In this document: in pieces, positions 1 to 6,143 of the stretch
How the letters are laid out: the number at the start of each line of letters is the position of its first letter
Numbering within the stretch: the stretch's first letter is position 1
Virus record (IMG/VR): IMGVR_UViG_3300037584_000415
Location: 1-33,119 of that record
Origin: a virus
DNA: 33,119 bases
Reading direction: 5' to 3' (one strand)
Made by a program: the position numbers and the translations under genes
Notes under the pieces: model-generated
What the model saw: only the letters and a program-made list of their open reading frames with translations
The model's database searches: none
What the model was told of the DNA's origin: nothing

Positions 1-2
1 AT

Positions 3-170
3 TTAGAGTCATCTCTTACAGATGTTTCAGATAAAACAGACAATCTTGAAACAATTATAGAAGATTATAAAGATGAATTATCGGGAGATATTCAATTAGC
101 AGTAGATGATTTTAATCAAATGAAAGAAGGCTATGTGCTTGATGTCAAATTAACAAGAGAGGTATACTAA
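3..170 (+). CDS. C-terminal fragment of an unidentified phage protein (5' truncated by window edge)
   Basis: The reading frame is open from base 3 to a TAA at 168-170, giving 55 residues that end in LTREVY. The fragment is acidic and polar, with a heptad-like helix rich in Asp, Glu and Leu, so a short coiled coil is plausible. No start codon with a ribosome binding site is visible, so the gene begins upstream of the window. The next gene starts one base after the stop, which fits an operon. I do not recognise the family. Confidence 0.6.
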   Translation, partial: LESSLTDVSDKTDNLETIIEDYKDELSGDIQLAVDDFNQMKEGYVLDVKLTREVY

Positions 171-171
171 A

Positions 172-378
172 ATGGCAGATGTAACATTTCATAATGTAAC
201 TAAAATAGAAGTTCTTGAAAGAAAAGACCATAAAGGTTTTTCAGTTAGGGATTTAGTCATTCATAATGATGAATATAATTATGAATTAGGTAGAAGAATT
301 GCTACCAAAACAGAAATTAATTTATTTCTTGATAGTAAAGAGGCAGGTAAATTAGTTTATAATAATAAATATAAATAG
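172..378 (+). CDS. Small hypothetical protein (68 aa)
   Basis: ATG at 172 follows the previous stop by one base, with a purine-rich stretch (agagagg) upstream as a likely ribosome binding site. The product is a soluble, mixed-charge protein with an N-terminal strand-like pattern (VTFHNVTKIEVLERKD) and no membrane segment or metal-binding motif. It sits in the left-arm cluster of small genes that precedes the replication genes. The function is unknown. Confidence 0.7.
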   Translation: MADVTFHNVTKIEVLERKDHKGFSVRDLVIHNDEYNYELGRRIATKTEINLFLDSKEAGKLVYNNKYK

Positions 379-387
379 GAGATAAAT

Positions 388-792
388 ATGAGTAAAATTG
401 TATATGGAAAAAGAGATACTGCAACTGTAGTATCAATAGAAAAAGCACCACATAGTATTCAAAGTCTTTGGACTAGAGCAAATACTTTAGGTGTTAATAT
501 AATGAGAGTGAGGGCTAATAAAAGAAGATATGATATACAAACAGGAGAAACCTTTTTAGGTTATCATGGTGGTAAAGTATCTATTTATAGTCAGAAAGAT
601 AATCCAAGCAGACCATTATACTTTGTAAGACCTACACCACTTGGTAAGGACAACAAAGGTATGCAGATACTTGAAGTAGCTGATAATATTGATGTGCAAG
701 ACACTTTCAATAAATTAGCAAGATACGAATATTTTATGACTAATAGTTTATTTGCAAGAATAACATTATTATTTAGAAGAGTATTTGGGTAA
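388..792 (+). CDS. Hypothetical protein (134 aa)
   Basis: The ATG at 388 has a clear ribosome binding site (taggagataaat). The 134-residue product is basic in its first half and ends with a hydrophobic/basic stretch (LFARITLLFRRVFG) that could be amphipathic or membrane-associated. No recognised domain is seen. The gene is followed by a 201-base non-coding gap that holds structured sequence. A 120-codon frame on the opposite strand (591-953) is taken as a shadow because it has no ribosome binding site and opposes the operon. Confidence 0.75.
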   Translation: MSKIVYGKRDTATVVSIEKAPHSIQSLWTRANTLGVNIMRVRANKRRYDIQTGETFLGYHGGKVSIYSQKDNPSRPLYFVRPTPLGKDNKGMQILEVADNIDVQDTFNKLARYEYFMTNSLFARITLLFRRVFG

Positions 793-837
793 TCTGAAAA
801 GACAGTAAAGCATAAAAGATTAAATTCTAAAATGTAG

Positions 838-964
838 TCTTGAAGATATTGGTGCTGGGCATCACCCACAAGAAGCAAAAAAACTGCCTTGTAATCCATG
901 TTATGTAAATCAACAGTCATGAGTTGTTTCAATACATGAACTCGTATTAACATGGATTATTTTT
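838..964 (+). ncRNA. Structured non-coding stretch between small genes (candidate RNA)
   Basis: The gap 793-993 has no convincing gene. It holds two visible foldable units. The first is tcttg (838-842) pairing with caaga (869-873), enclosing ggtg (851-854) with cacc (863-866). The second is a perfect 12-bp inverted repeat, taatccatgtta (892-903) with taacatggatta (948-959), whose 44-base interior contains gagtt (921-925) pairing with aactc (939-943). The stretch is richer in G+C than its flanks. Whether it is a separate RNA, a processed leader or only a terminator is inference. Confidence 0.35.
892..964 (+). terminator. Terminator-like inverted repeat with T-run
   Basis: A perfect 12-bp inverted repeat (892-903 with 948-959) is followed directly by TTTTT at 960-964. 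The stem is A+T-rich and the loop is long at 44 bases, with further internal pairing, so it is not a classical compact terminator. It lies between the 134-aa gene and the next gene at 994, whose ribosome binding site (aaggagatatatt) lies just downstream. Confidence 0.4.
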
Positions 965-993
965 ATTAACAGCTATTATAAAGGAGATATATT

Positions 994-1428
994 ATGGCAA
1001 AACAAATGAGAATATGCGACCAAGATTTAATTATAAATAAGGTCATGAAAGAAATACAACATCAGCGTAGTGAAGCTATTGAGAAAGACATTAAAAGTCA
1101 ACCTGAATGGAAAGCATTTACTAAAAGAAATGAAGCACATCAAAAGCTTTATGATAAAATAGATAATCTTAAAAAAGATTTAAGAGAGTTAAGAGACCAA
1201 TTAGATGCAGATGTAGATAATTTTAATAACTCACAAGGTTATGATAATTATCAACAAGGCATGAAATATGACAGTTATAGTTCAACGAGACCAGAATTAT
1301 CTGTTAAAACTGACGGAGCAGTTTATCAATTAAGAGATGAAATTACTACAGAAGTTAGATTTGCAGGTATGTCAGGAGACTTTAATCCTAAAGAAATGAT
1401 TGCAGAATTAGTTAGAAAATTTGCATAA
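994..1428 (+). CDS. Hypothetical coiled-coil protein (144 aa)
   Basis: ATG at 994 follows aaaggagatatatt, a strong ribosome binding site. Residues about 10-75 are highly charged and helical (QKLYDKIDNLKKDLRELRD), which predicts a coiled coil. A Tyr/Ser/Asn-rich linker follows (about 80-100), then a short C-terminal domain ending VRKFA. No enzymatic motif is seen. It is the first gene after the structured gap and starts a run of closely spaced genes to 2879. The function is unknown. Confidence 0.75.
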   Translation: MAKQMRICDQDLIINKVMKEIQHQRSEAIEKDIKSQPEWKAFTKRNEAHQKLYDKIDNLKKDLRELRDQLDADVDNFNNSQGYDNYQQGMKYDSYSSTRPELSVKTDGAVYQLRDEITTEVRFAGMSGDFNPKEMIAELVRKFA

Positions 1429-1437
1429 GGAGATATT

Positions 1438-1668
1438 ATGAGTAGAGAAAATATAAGACACGAAGGACTATGGAGAGTTAAAATAGTTAGACACTATGAA
1501 GCTATTGTAGAAGTAGACGCTGAAAGTAAATTTGAAGCTGAGAGATATGCAAGGCAAGATGAAAATCAAAATATTGCAAATCATAATGAAGATTACTTTT
1601 TTAGATTTGATGATATAGAACATAGTCATGAGGCTACATTACATGAAAGTTATGAGGGAGATGAATAA
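1438..1668 (+). CDS. Small hypothetical protein (76 aa)
   Basis: The start has the ribosome binding site aaggagatattATG. The stop overlaps the next start as TAATG, so translation is probably coupled. The N-terminal half alternates hydrophobic and charged residues (WRVKIVRHYEAIVEVDAES), like a small beta-sheet domain. The rest is acidic with several His residues. It resembles a recurrent class of tiny phage proteins of the type (x)YxVxVxVxAxSxxEAxxxA, also seen in the 66-aa product at 3041. The function is unknown. Confidence 0.7.
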   Translation: MSRENIRHEGLWRVKIVRHYEAIVEVDAESKFEAERYARQDENQNIANHNEDYFFRFDDIEHSHEATLHESYEGDE

Positions 1669-1946
1669 TGACACATAATGAATTAAGAAAAGGAATGAGG
1701 GTTCAGCTAACACCTATACCTACTATTTCAAATTTACCTAGATTTGCTACTGTTATGGACAACATGAAAGGTATAACTAGAATGGTGCATATAGAAGAAA
1801 AGAATGGGTATTTTGGAGATATGGGAAGCGTATATGTAAATGAAATAGAATATGTTTTATTTGATAATGATATGCCTGAACCTATAGAAGTATCGGAAGC
1901 ACACCAAAAGAAACTAGACGGCTTACTTAAAATACATTGGGGGTAA
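1668..1946 (+). CDS. Small hypothetical protein with SH3-like pattern (92 aa)
   Basis: The start overlaps the previous stop (TAATG). Residues 5-60 carry the pattern LRKGMRVQL, ATVMDNMKGITRMV and GDMGSVYVNEI, which I recall from short hypothetical proteins of marine phages; it looks like a small beta barrel. The C-terminal 30 residues are helical and charged. No catalytic residue can be assigned. It is co-translated with its neighbours in the left-arm small-gene operon. Confidence 0.7.
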   Translation: MTHNELRKGMRVQLTPIPTISNLPRFATVMDNMKGITRMVHIEEKNGYFGDMGSVYVNEIEYVLFDNDMPEPIEVSEAHQKKLDGLLKIHWG

Positions 1947-1948
1947 AT

Positions 1949-2170
1949 ATGTATATAGATATAAGTGAAGATTTAAAACGAGAGATTGATGATAGAGTAG
2001 AAAATGCTACAATATATAATGGAGATATATATAGACTTACTGAAACTAAAGAAGGTAAGTATGGTAATCATGGAGATATTATCAAGTATATTGATGAAGA
2101 AGTAAATACTTTAGACGATATAAAAGTTGTTTTAAAGGCTTTGATAAATGGTTTAAACAGGGTGGCATAA
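1949..2170 (+). CDS. Small hypothetical protein (73 aa)
   Basis: A longer frame begins at a TTG (1937), but the ATG at 1949 is preferred because gggggtaaat precedes it at proper spacing and it clears the upstream stop at 1946. The product is acidic and helical, with a C-terminal DDIKVVLKALINGLNRVA segment. No recognised motif is seen. The next gene begins two bases after the stop. Confidence 0.65.
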   Translation: MYIDISEDLKREIDDRVENATIYNGDIYRLTETKEGKYGNHGDIIKYIDEEVNTLDDIKVVLKALINGLNRVA

Positions 2171-2171
2171 T

Positions 2172-2879
2172 ATGTCATACAAACTATTAACAACAAACAA
2201 TCCAAAGACTATAAAAGGTTTCAAGAAGTATAACAATATACTTACAGCTATCATGCACTTGCGACCTATTAGTACAAAGATATGTCCGTATCAAGATATA
2301 GCATCTTGTAAGACTGCGTGTCTTAACACAGCAGGAAGAGGTGGTATTTTTAAGAAGGGAGAAAATACCAATAGAATACAAGATGCTAGACAGCGTAGGA
2401 CTGATATGTTTTTAGAAGACTATGATAACTTCATGGAATTATTACATACAGAAATGACAAGGTTTATAAACTATTGCAACAAAAAGAATATAACACCTGC
2501 ATTTAGATTGAATGGTACAAGTGATATACAATGGGAGAACAAACTATACAAAGGTAAGACTATGTTTGAACACTTCCCAGATATACAGTTTTATGACTAC
2601 ACCAAGATACCTACAAGAAAAGTATCACATATCAAGAACTATCATTTGACTTGGAGTTATTCAGAAGCTAATGACAAGTATGCTAAATGGTATGACAAGA
2701 TTGCATACAACATAGCAGTAGTATTCAATGGTGCTTTCCCTATCTATTTCAAGGGTAGGGAAGTGGTCAATGGAGATGAAACAGACTTAAGATTTCTAGA
2801 CAAAGACAATGTTATTGTCGGTCTGAAAGCAAAAGGTAAAGCTAGACATGATATGTCAGGCTTTGTAATACATGTATAA
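2172..2879 (+). CDS. Gp88-like cysteine-motif phage protein
   Basis: The 235-aa product has the signature of the mycobacteriophage gene product 88 family: an N-terminal ICPYQDIASCKTACLNTAGRG segment with Cys38, Cys46 and Cys50 (C-x7-C-x3-C), then an Arg-rich helix with RIQDARQRRT, and later FRLNGTSDIQWE and YDYTKIP motifs. The family is known to be conserved in phages and has no established function. The clustered cysteines and TIM-barrel-like strand/loop rhythm (RLNGTSD, FYDYTK, HLTWSYSE) suggest metal or iron-sulphur binding, which is inference. It is the largest protein in the left-arm cluster and is translated just after the 73-aa gene (two-base gap). The start is the only suitable ATG. 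Confidence 0.65.
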   Translation: MSYKLLTTNNPKTIKGFKKYNNILTAIMHLRPISTKICPYQDIASCKTACLNTAGRGGIFKKGENTNRIQDARQRRTDMFLEDYDNFMELLHTEMTRFINYCNKKNITPAFRLNGTSDIQWENKLYKGKTMFEHFPDIQFYDYTKIPTRKVSHIKNYHLTWSYSEANDKYAKWYDKIAYNIAVVFNGAFPIYFKGREVVNGDETDLRFLDKDNVIVGLKAKGKARHDMSGFVIHV

Positions 2880-2893
2880 TATAAGGAGATACT

Positions 2894-3031
2894 ATGAATA
2901 AAGAAATAAAAACATTACTAGAAGATTGTAAAGATACACTTGAACACATTGTAGCAAGTGAGGAATGGGAAAGTTTACAAGAGGGTTCTAGTGCTAAAGA
3001 ACTAATCAAAGAAATAGATAAGGTAATATAA
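2894..3031 (+). CDS. Very small hypothetical protein (45 aa)
   Basis: ATG at 2894 has a strong ribosome binding site (ataaggagatact), and the frame closes at TAA 3029-3031, nine bases before the next start. The product is acidic and helical (MNKEIKTLLEDCKDTLEHIV at its start). Position, ribosome binding site and spacing match neighbouring genes, which is why I call it despite its length. No function can be assigned. Confidence 0.6.
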   Translation: MNKEIKTLLEDCKDTLEHIVASEEWESLQEGSSAKELIKEIDKVI

Positions 3032-3040
3032 GGAGATAAT

Positions 3041-3241
3041 ATGAAAGTATTTAAAGTATATACAAAATGGAAAGGTTATTCTGAAATAGAAGTAGAAGCT
3101 AGTTCACTTAAAGAAGCAGGAGAAAAAGTTTTAACAGGTGGCTATGACCTAACTAAAGAAGCCTGTACAGGTGGAGACCTTGAATATGGTTTTGAAGATG
3201 AAGAAATTTTAGAAATAAAGGAGATAACAAATGAAACTTAA
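3041..3241 (+). CDS. Small hypothetical protein (66 aa)
   Basis: The ribosome binding site is taaggagataatATG. The pattern MKVFKVYTKWKGYSEIEVEA followed by SLKEAGEKVL resembles the common small phage fold of one beta hairpin and a helix. It is acidic at the C terminus and overlaps the next gene by 11 bases. The function is unknown. Confidence 0.7.
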   Translation: MKVFKVYTKWKGYSEIEVEASSLKEAGEKVLTGGYDLTKEACTGGDLEYGFEDEEILEIKEITNET

Positions 3242-3425
3242 ACAAGTATTAGAAATAGAAAAAGTATTAGGTAAAACAATACCTATTGACATGGCAGAGA
3301 AATGGGTGTATTATAGCAATAATCGTGAGATTGATATGGATATTATGGAAATAGATATAATCCATGCGATTAGAATTATAAGAAAATATTATGGAGAAAG
3401 GATTGATGAGCAACCAACACAATGA
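3231..3425 (+). CDS. Small hypothetical protein (64 aa)
   Basis: ATG at 3231 is preceded by aaaggagataacaa, which lies inside the end of the previous gene. The product has helical segments (KLKQVLEIEKVLGK and IIHAIRIIRKYYG). Its coding sequence contains a promoter-like TTGACA-N17-TATTAT at 3286-3314. No recognised family. Confidence 0.65.
   Translation: MKLKQVLEIEKVLGKTIPIDMAEKWVYYSNNREIDMDIMEIDIIHAIRIIRKYYGERIDEQPTQ
3286..3314 (+). promoter_or_regulatory. Candidate intragenic sigma70 promoter (TTGACA-17-TATTAT)
   Basis: An exact -35 hexamer TTGACA at 3286-3291 is separated by 17 bases from TATTAT at 3309-3314 (5/6 match to the consensus). It lies within the 64-aa gene at 3231 and would drive the small genes from 3406 on. 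One of five such pairs on the left arm. Activity is not demonstrated by the sequence. Confidence 0.4.
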
Positions 3426-3600
3426 AAAAGAATTTGAAAAGATAATGCAAGAGGTAAAACAGTTAGACGAAGAGGGTAAACTTGAATCATATATATATAC
3501 TGTGTGTAAAGTTTATGGATTGCATGAAGATGATGATAGAGATGATATACTATTTTTTATTGCAGAAGATTTATATGAACAAGGGAGGATAACAATATGA
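3406..3600 (+). CDS. Small acidic hypothetical protein (64 aa)
   Basis: The frame could start at ATG 3391, but ATG 3406 has a better site (ggagaaaggattg) and a smaller overlap with the upstream gene, so I choose it. The product is acidic and helical, with KIMQEVKQLDEEGKLESYIY and a DEDDDRDDI-like acidic patch. The stop overlaps the next start (ATGA at 3597). Function unknown. Confidence 0.65.
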   Translation: MSNQHNEKEFEKIMQEVKQLDEEGKLESYIYTVCKVYGLHEDDDRDDILFFIAEDLYEQGRITI

Positions 3601-3941
3601 AAGGAATATTAATAAATCCATTTGATGAAACAATCAAAGAGGTAAACATACTAGGAAATATAGAGGACATATATCTGTTGACAGAGTGTACTACATTTGA
3701 TATTGTAGCACTATCAGATAAAGATGATTTATATGTTGATGATGAAGGACTGTTAAAAGATAACAGATACTTTACTATCTATGGTAAACCTTTAGCAGGT
3801 AGAGGTCTTATCATGGGGCATGATGATGAAGGTAATAGTATATCTACAACTTTATCTTTACAAGAGATAGAAGATGTGGTACAATGGTTGCCAGAAGGAC
3901 ATAGAGAAACACCTTATATGGAATTTAAAGTATTAGAATGA
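3597..3941 (+). CDS. DUF3846-like protein (114 aa)
   Basis: The start overlaps the upstream stop as ATGA. The opening MKGILINPFDETIKEVNI, then LYVDDEGLLKDNRYF and a GRGLIMGHDDEGN segment, follow the layout I recall for DUF3846 proteins, a family found in phages and bacterial plasmids with no known function. The family assignment is from memory of its pattern and not a search. The stop again overlaps the next start (ATGA at 3938). A promoter-like element lies within it at 3678-3706. Confidence 0.6.
   Translation: MKGILINPFDETIKEVNILGNIEDIYLLTECTTFDIVALSDKDDLYVDDEGLLKDNRYFTIYGKPLAGRGLIMGHDDEGNSISTTLSLQEIEDVVQWLPEGHRETPYMEFKVLE
3678..3706 (+). promoter_or_regulatory. Candidate intragenic sigma70 promoter with extended -10
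   Basis: TTGACA (3678-3683), 17-base spacer, TATTGT (3701-3706, 4/6 match), with TG one base upstream of the -10 (tTGATATTGT), an extended -10 signature. It lies inside the DUF3846-like gene and would serve genes from 3938 on. It is the weakest -10 in the left-arm set. Confidence 0.3.
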
Positions 3942-4198
3942 ACACAAAAGAATTAAAAAAATTAAGAAAAAAAATAAAACCTATACAAGTTGAATGGTTG
4001 AGGGAACTATTACCTGAAGACCAAGCCAATACTATTACTGTTGATAATGTGGAGGGTTTATTACCTGAACAAACTCATATGTTTGGTGGAGGGCAGTTGC
4101 ATTTGTCATACATGACAGATAAATGGATAATGAAACAACTAAAAAAATATCCAAACATTAAAACTTATAAAGAACTAAAGGAGAAAACAGGTGGATGA
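3938..4198 (+). CDS. Hypothetical protein (86 aa)
   Basis: The start overlaps the previous stop (ATGA), implying coupled translation. The N terminus is very Lys-rich (MNTKELKKLRKKIKPIQ), followed by a central loop with GGGQLHLSYMT and a C-terminal helix (KTYKELKEKTGG). No known motif. It overlaps the next gene by eight bases. Confidence 0.7.
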   Translation: MNTKELKKLRKKIKPIQVEWLRELLPEDQANTITVDNVEGLLPEQTHMFGGGQLHLSYMTDKWIMKQLKKYPNIKTYKELKEKTGG

Positions 4199-4436
4199 AT
4201 ATAAAATAAAAGTAATTATTAATGGTAAAGAAGATATACTAAAAACATATTGTAATCATATAGTATCTGCTATTGATACTATGATAAACATAGATAGTAT
4301 TGAGGATATATTATACATAACTAGAACTAAAGATTCTAAAGAATGGAGTCTTTCAAATGTTAATATAAAAGAATTAAGAGATTTAAGAAATGAAATAGAT
4401 GAAACTCTTTTAGTTCAAACATTAAATACTTTATAA
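4191..4436 (+). CDS. Small hypothetical protein with GTG start (81 aa)
   Basis: The start is GTG at 4191, supported by aaggagaaaacag six bases upstream; the nearby ATG at 4195 is in another frame. The product begins with a strand-like YKIKVIINGKEDILKTY and continues with helices. No recognised domain. It is the last of the overlapping genes that begin at 3231; a gap with a new ribosome binding site follows. Confidence 0.65.
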   Translation: MDEYKIKVIINGKEDILKTYCNHIVSAIDTMINIDSIEDILYITRTKDSKEWSLSNVNIKELRDLRNEIDETLLVQTLNTL

Positions 4437-4461
4437 ACTATTTAACTAAGGAGATAAAAAA

Positions 4462-4629
4462 ATGAATAAATTAAAAAATATATTTTGTATAAAAGATTTT
4501 AATTATATAGGAATTATCATAGCATTATTAATTGCTTTAGTTTCTAACAACTTTTACTTAAAAAATAAACAAGATGAAAGATGTTGGAATATGGTAAAAG
4601 AAATAGCAAATAGTAGTACAGAGATATAA
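4462..4629 (+). CDS. Small membrane protein (55 aa)
   Basis: ATG at 4462 follows taaggagataaaaaa. The frame ends at TAA 4627-4629. Residues about 15-32 (IGIIIALLIALVSNNFY) form one transmembrane segment, with a charged C-terminal tail carrying a Cys. The layout suggests an inner-membrane anchored phage protein. Known small membrane proteins of lytic phages include superinfection or host-takeover factors, but no role can be assigned here. Confidence 0.6.
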   Translation: MNKLKNIFCIKDFNYIGIIIALLIALVSNNFYLKNKQDERCWNMVKEIANSSTEI

Positions 4630-4630
4630 T

Positions 4631-4789
4631 ATGGCATTAAGAACAAAAGTAATACAAAGTATAGAGCATATTAAAAAAGTTACATCACAAGGCACAGGAG
4701 GTCGTTCTAGAGGTGTTAAAATATCAACAGCTCATATGAACAAACATAAACGAAGAAGTTATAAAGCATATAGAGGACAAGGAAGATGA
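4631..4789 (+). CDS. Small basic protein (52 aa)
   Basis: ATG at 4631 is two bases after the previous stop; tagtacagagatata upstream holds a weak binding site. The product is strongly basic, with TSQGTGGRSRGVKISTAHM and a C-terminal KHKRRSYKAYRGQGR. I recall similar KRRSxKxYRGQG tails on small marine-phage proteins. A nucleic-acid-binding role would fit the charge but is inference. Its stop overlaps the next start (ATGA at 4786). Confidence 0.6.
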   Translation: MALRTKVIQSIEHIKKVTSQGTGGRSRGVKISTAHMNKHKRRSYKAYRGQGR

Positions 4790-5019
4790 AAGTAAAACAT
4801 TTAAAAACTAAAACAACAATAGAACTAACACCCGAAGAACTACATGATTGGATTATAAAAGTTAATCAAGTTGATAGTATGCTAGATAATATTTCAGAAA
4901 CAAAAGATTTATATTTATCTGATATACTTAATTTAGATGAACTTAAATGGAAAATGACTAGACTATTTAATTTAACTTGGAATAGTAATACACATAGATA
5001 TACTAAAGGAGATAGATAA
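4786..5019 (+). CDS. Small hypothetical protein (77 aa)
   Basis: The start overlaps the previous stop (ATGA) with aaggaag as binding site. The product opens with a basic strand (MKVKHLKTKTTIELTPEEL), then helices. No family recognised. Its stop overlaps the next mini-gene start as TAATG. Confidence 0.7.
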   Translation: MKVKHLKTKTTIELTPEELHDWIIKVNQVDSMLDNISETKDLYLSDILNLDELKWKMTRLFNLTWNSNTHRYTKGDR

Positions 5020-5096
5020 TGACACATGATTTATTAATGAAAATATCTATGTTAGGTATGTTAATTTGTATATGGTTTTTATACTTATTAAAGTAA
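5019..5096 (+). CDS. Membrane mini-protein (25 aa)
   Basis: ATG at 5019 overlaps the previous stop (TAATG) and has aaaggagataga upstream. The 25-residue product is almost entirely one hydrophobic helix (ISMLGMLICIWFLYLL). Ribosome binding site, coupling and a single transmembrane helix support a real gene, but the length makes chance possible. A reverse-strand frame at 5003-5188 covers the same bases and is rejected for lack of a binding site. Confidence 0.45.
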   Translation: MTHDLLMKISMLGMLICIWFLYLLK

Positions 5097-5105
5097 GGAA
5101 AAAAA

Positions 5106-5285
5106 ATGAAAGCAACAATGACTAAAGAAGAATACAGAGAATTTACTACAAGTGTAGATTGGTTACAACAAGAACATAATATAAACATTCCTTATATTGT
5201 TGAAGAAGTTAAAGGAAAATTTGTAATAGAATTATTAGAAAATATTGATGTAAGAAAATTAGATAATCTTTTAGAAAACACTTGA
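5106..5285 (+). CDS. Small hypothetical protein (59 aa)
   Basis: ATG at 5106 follows taaggaaaaaa. The frame closes at TGA 5283-5285, and this stop is embedded in the -35 hexamer of the following promoter. The product is acidic and helical (YREFTTSVDWLQQEHNINIP). No domain recognised. It is the last gene before the SSB transcription unit. Confidence 0.6.
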   Translation: MKATMTKEEYREFTTSVDWLQQEHNINIPYIVEEVKGKFVIELLENIDVRKLDNLLENT

Positions 5286-5310
5286 CAACAGAACAGAATG
5301 CTGATACAAT
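5282..5310 (+). promoter_or_regulatory. Sigma70-type promoter upstream of SSB
   Basis: TTGACA (5282-5287), 17-base spacer, TACAAT (5305-5310), with TG one base before the -10 (cTGATACAAT). This is an exact -35, 5/6 -10 and extended -10 at ideal spacing. It is followed by a non-coding leader of about 130 bases, as expected for a genuine promoter. Predicted transcription start is near 5317. Confidence 0.75.
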
Positions 5311-5316
5311 TTATGG

Positions 5317-5419
5317 ATGGCGAACAAACGAGCAACCGAACTAGCCCTCTATCTCCATGTATTAGTAGGTTTGGTTCTTACCACAACTCCGAGAGTAGTT
5401 GGCTCATAACTCTCTTTTT
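5317..5419 (+). ncRNA. Candidate short terminated RNA or attenuated leader
   Basis: From the predicted start near 5317 to the T-run at 5415-5419 is about 103 bases with no gene and higher G+C than its flanks. Pairings visible: atgga (5313-5317) with tccat (5354-5358); gaacaaac (5322-5329) with gtttggttc (5369-5377, one bulge); caact (5384-5388) with agttg (5397-5401). The last would place the 5' arm of the terminator in a loop, so it could compete with termination. The unit is either a small RNA or an attenuated leader of the SSB gene. Which one cannot be told from sequence. Confidence 0.4.
5391..5419 (+). terminator. Intrinsic terminator or attenuator upstream of SSB
   Basis: gagagt (5391-5396) pairs with actctc (5409-5414) around a 12-base loop, followed at once by TTTTT (5415-5419). 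It lies between the promoter at 5282 and the SSB start at 5448, so read-through is needed for SSB expression from this promoter. The stem is only six base pairs, so termination may be partial. Confidence 0.5.
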
Positions 5420-5447
5420 ATTAACTTAATATCATAAGGAGGAAAAT

Positions 5448-5861
5448 ATGATAGTAAATGGAACTGCGTATTGGGCAAGTATTAAGACACCTAATACGAC
5501 TTTTGAACCTATGTATACAGTTAACTTAGTTGTTGACCAAGCGACAGCAGATGACTTTGCAGGTCGTGGACATACAGTAAAGCAAATGGATGAAGGTCCT
5601 GCTTTGGTTATCAAGCGTAAGGTAAATGGTCCTAACGGAATGGTTAGGAATGCACCTAGATTGATTGACCAAAACAAGCAAGACATTAACCTTGCTGTAG
5701 GTAATGGCTCTCAAGTTAGAGTTCAATGTAGTGAATATGAATGGGAGTATGCAGGTAAGTCTGGTAAAAGTCTTGACCTTCAAGCTGTCCAAGTCATTGA
5801 GCTTATTGAATACAAAGCTGAAGACGGGTCAGAATTTTTTGATGATAACGAGGAGTTTTAA
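5448..5861 (+). CDS. Single-stranded DNA-binding protein, T7 gp2.5-like
   Basis: The 137-aa product binds single-stranded DNA at the replication fork. Its N-terminal beta-rich part (NGTAYWASIKTPNTTFEP, YTVNLVVDQ, KRKVNGPNG) resembles the OB-fold of phage gp2.5-type SSBs, and it ends in an acidic tail closed by phenylalanine (FFDDNEEF), as in T7 gp2.5 (known to contact the polymerase). At 137 aa it is much shorter than T7 gp2.5 (232). The ribosome binding site is strong (taaggaggaaaat). It is the first gene after the leader RNA and lies just upstream of primase-helicase. No gene symbol is given, because the assignment rests on pattern and position. Confidence 0.75.
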   Translation: MIVNGTAYWASIKTPNTTFEPMYTVNLVVDQATADDFAGRGHTVKQMDEGPALVIKRKVNGPNGMVRNAPRLIDQNKQDINLAVGNGSQVRVQCSEYEWEYAGKSGKSLDLQAVQVIELIEYKAEDGSEFFDDNEEF

Positions 5862-5863
5862 TT

Positions 5864-6136
5864 ATGATTATTACCATCAAGAATGATAGTGGCGAAACAG
5901 TTTATGATGTTTCAAAGATAGAAAATAGTGATTCCAGAATGAATGCTAGTGTTAGTATAAACAAAATGGGAACATTAAATACTTTAACTGAAGCATTAAA
6001 CTATGCCACACAAGGACATCAAGGTAATCTTGAAACATTACTATCTGATTGTCCTGAAGCTATAGTTGAAACACCAACAGAAGACGGTGGACCAACTATT
6101 AAGGAAGAGGAAGCTTCAACCGAAGAAGACTCTTAA
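5864..6136 (+). CDS. Small acidic hypothetical protein (90 aa)
   Basis: The ATG at 5864 is two bases after the SSB stop, with gaggag within the SSB coding end as binding site. The N terminus is strand-like (MIITIKNDSGETVYDVSKI) and the C terminus is a disordered Glu/Thr-rich tail (TIKEEEASTEEDS). Pairing with SSB suggests a role in replication, but this rests only on position. Confidence 0.7.
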   Translation: MIITIKNDSGETVYDVSKIENSDSRMNASVSINKMGTLNTLTEALNYATQGHQGNLETLLSDCPEAIVETPTEDGGPTIKEEEASTEEDS

Positions 6137-6143
6137 TTATAAC

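Noticed and set aside
591-953. 120-codon frame on the - strand opposite the 134-aa gene and the structured gap
   Set aside because: No ribosome binding site, opposes a packed + strand operon, and most of it is the complement of a well-supported gene.
5003-5188. 61-codon - strand frame over the membrane mini-gene and the 59-aa gene
   Set aside because: No binding site; the + strand frames have binding sites and coupled starts.
5432-5792. Two - strand frames (84 and 88 codons) opposite the SSB gene
   Set aside because: They are the complement of a recognisable SSB and have no signals of their own.
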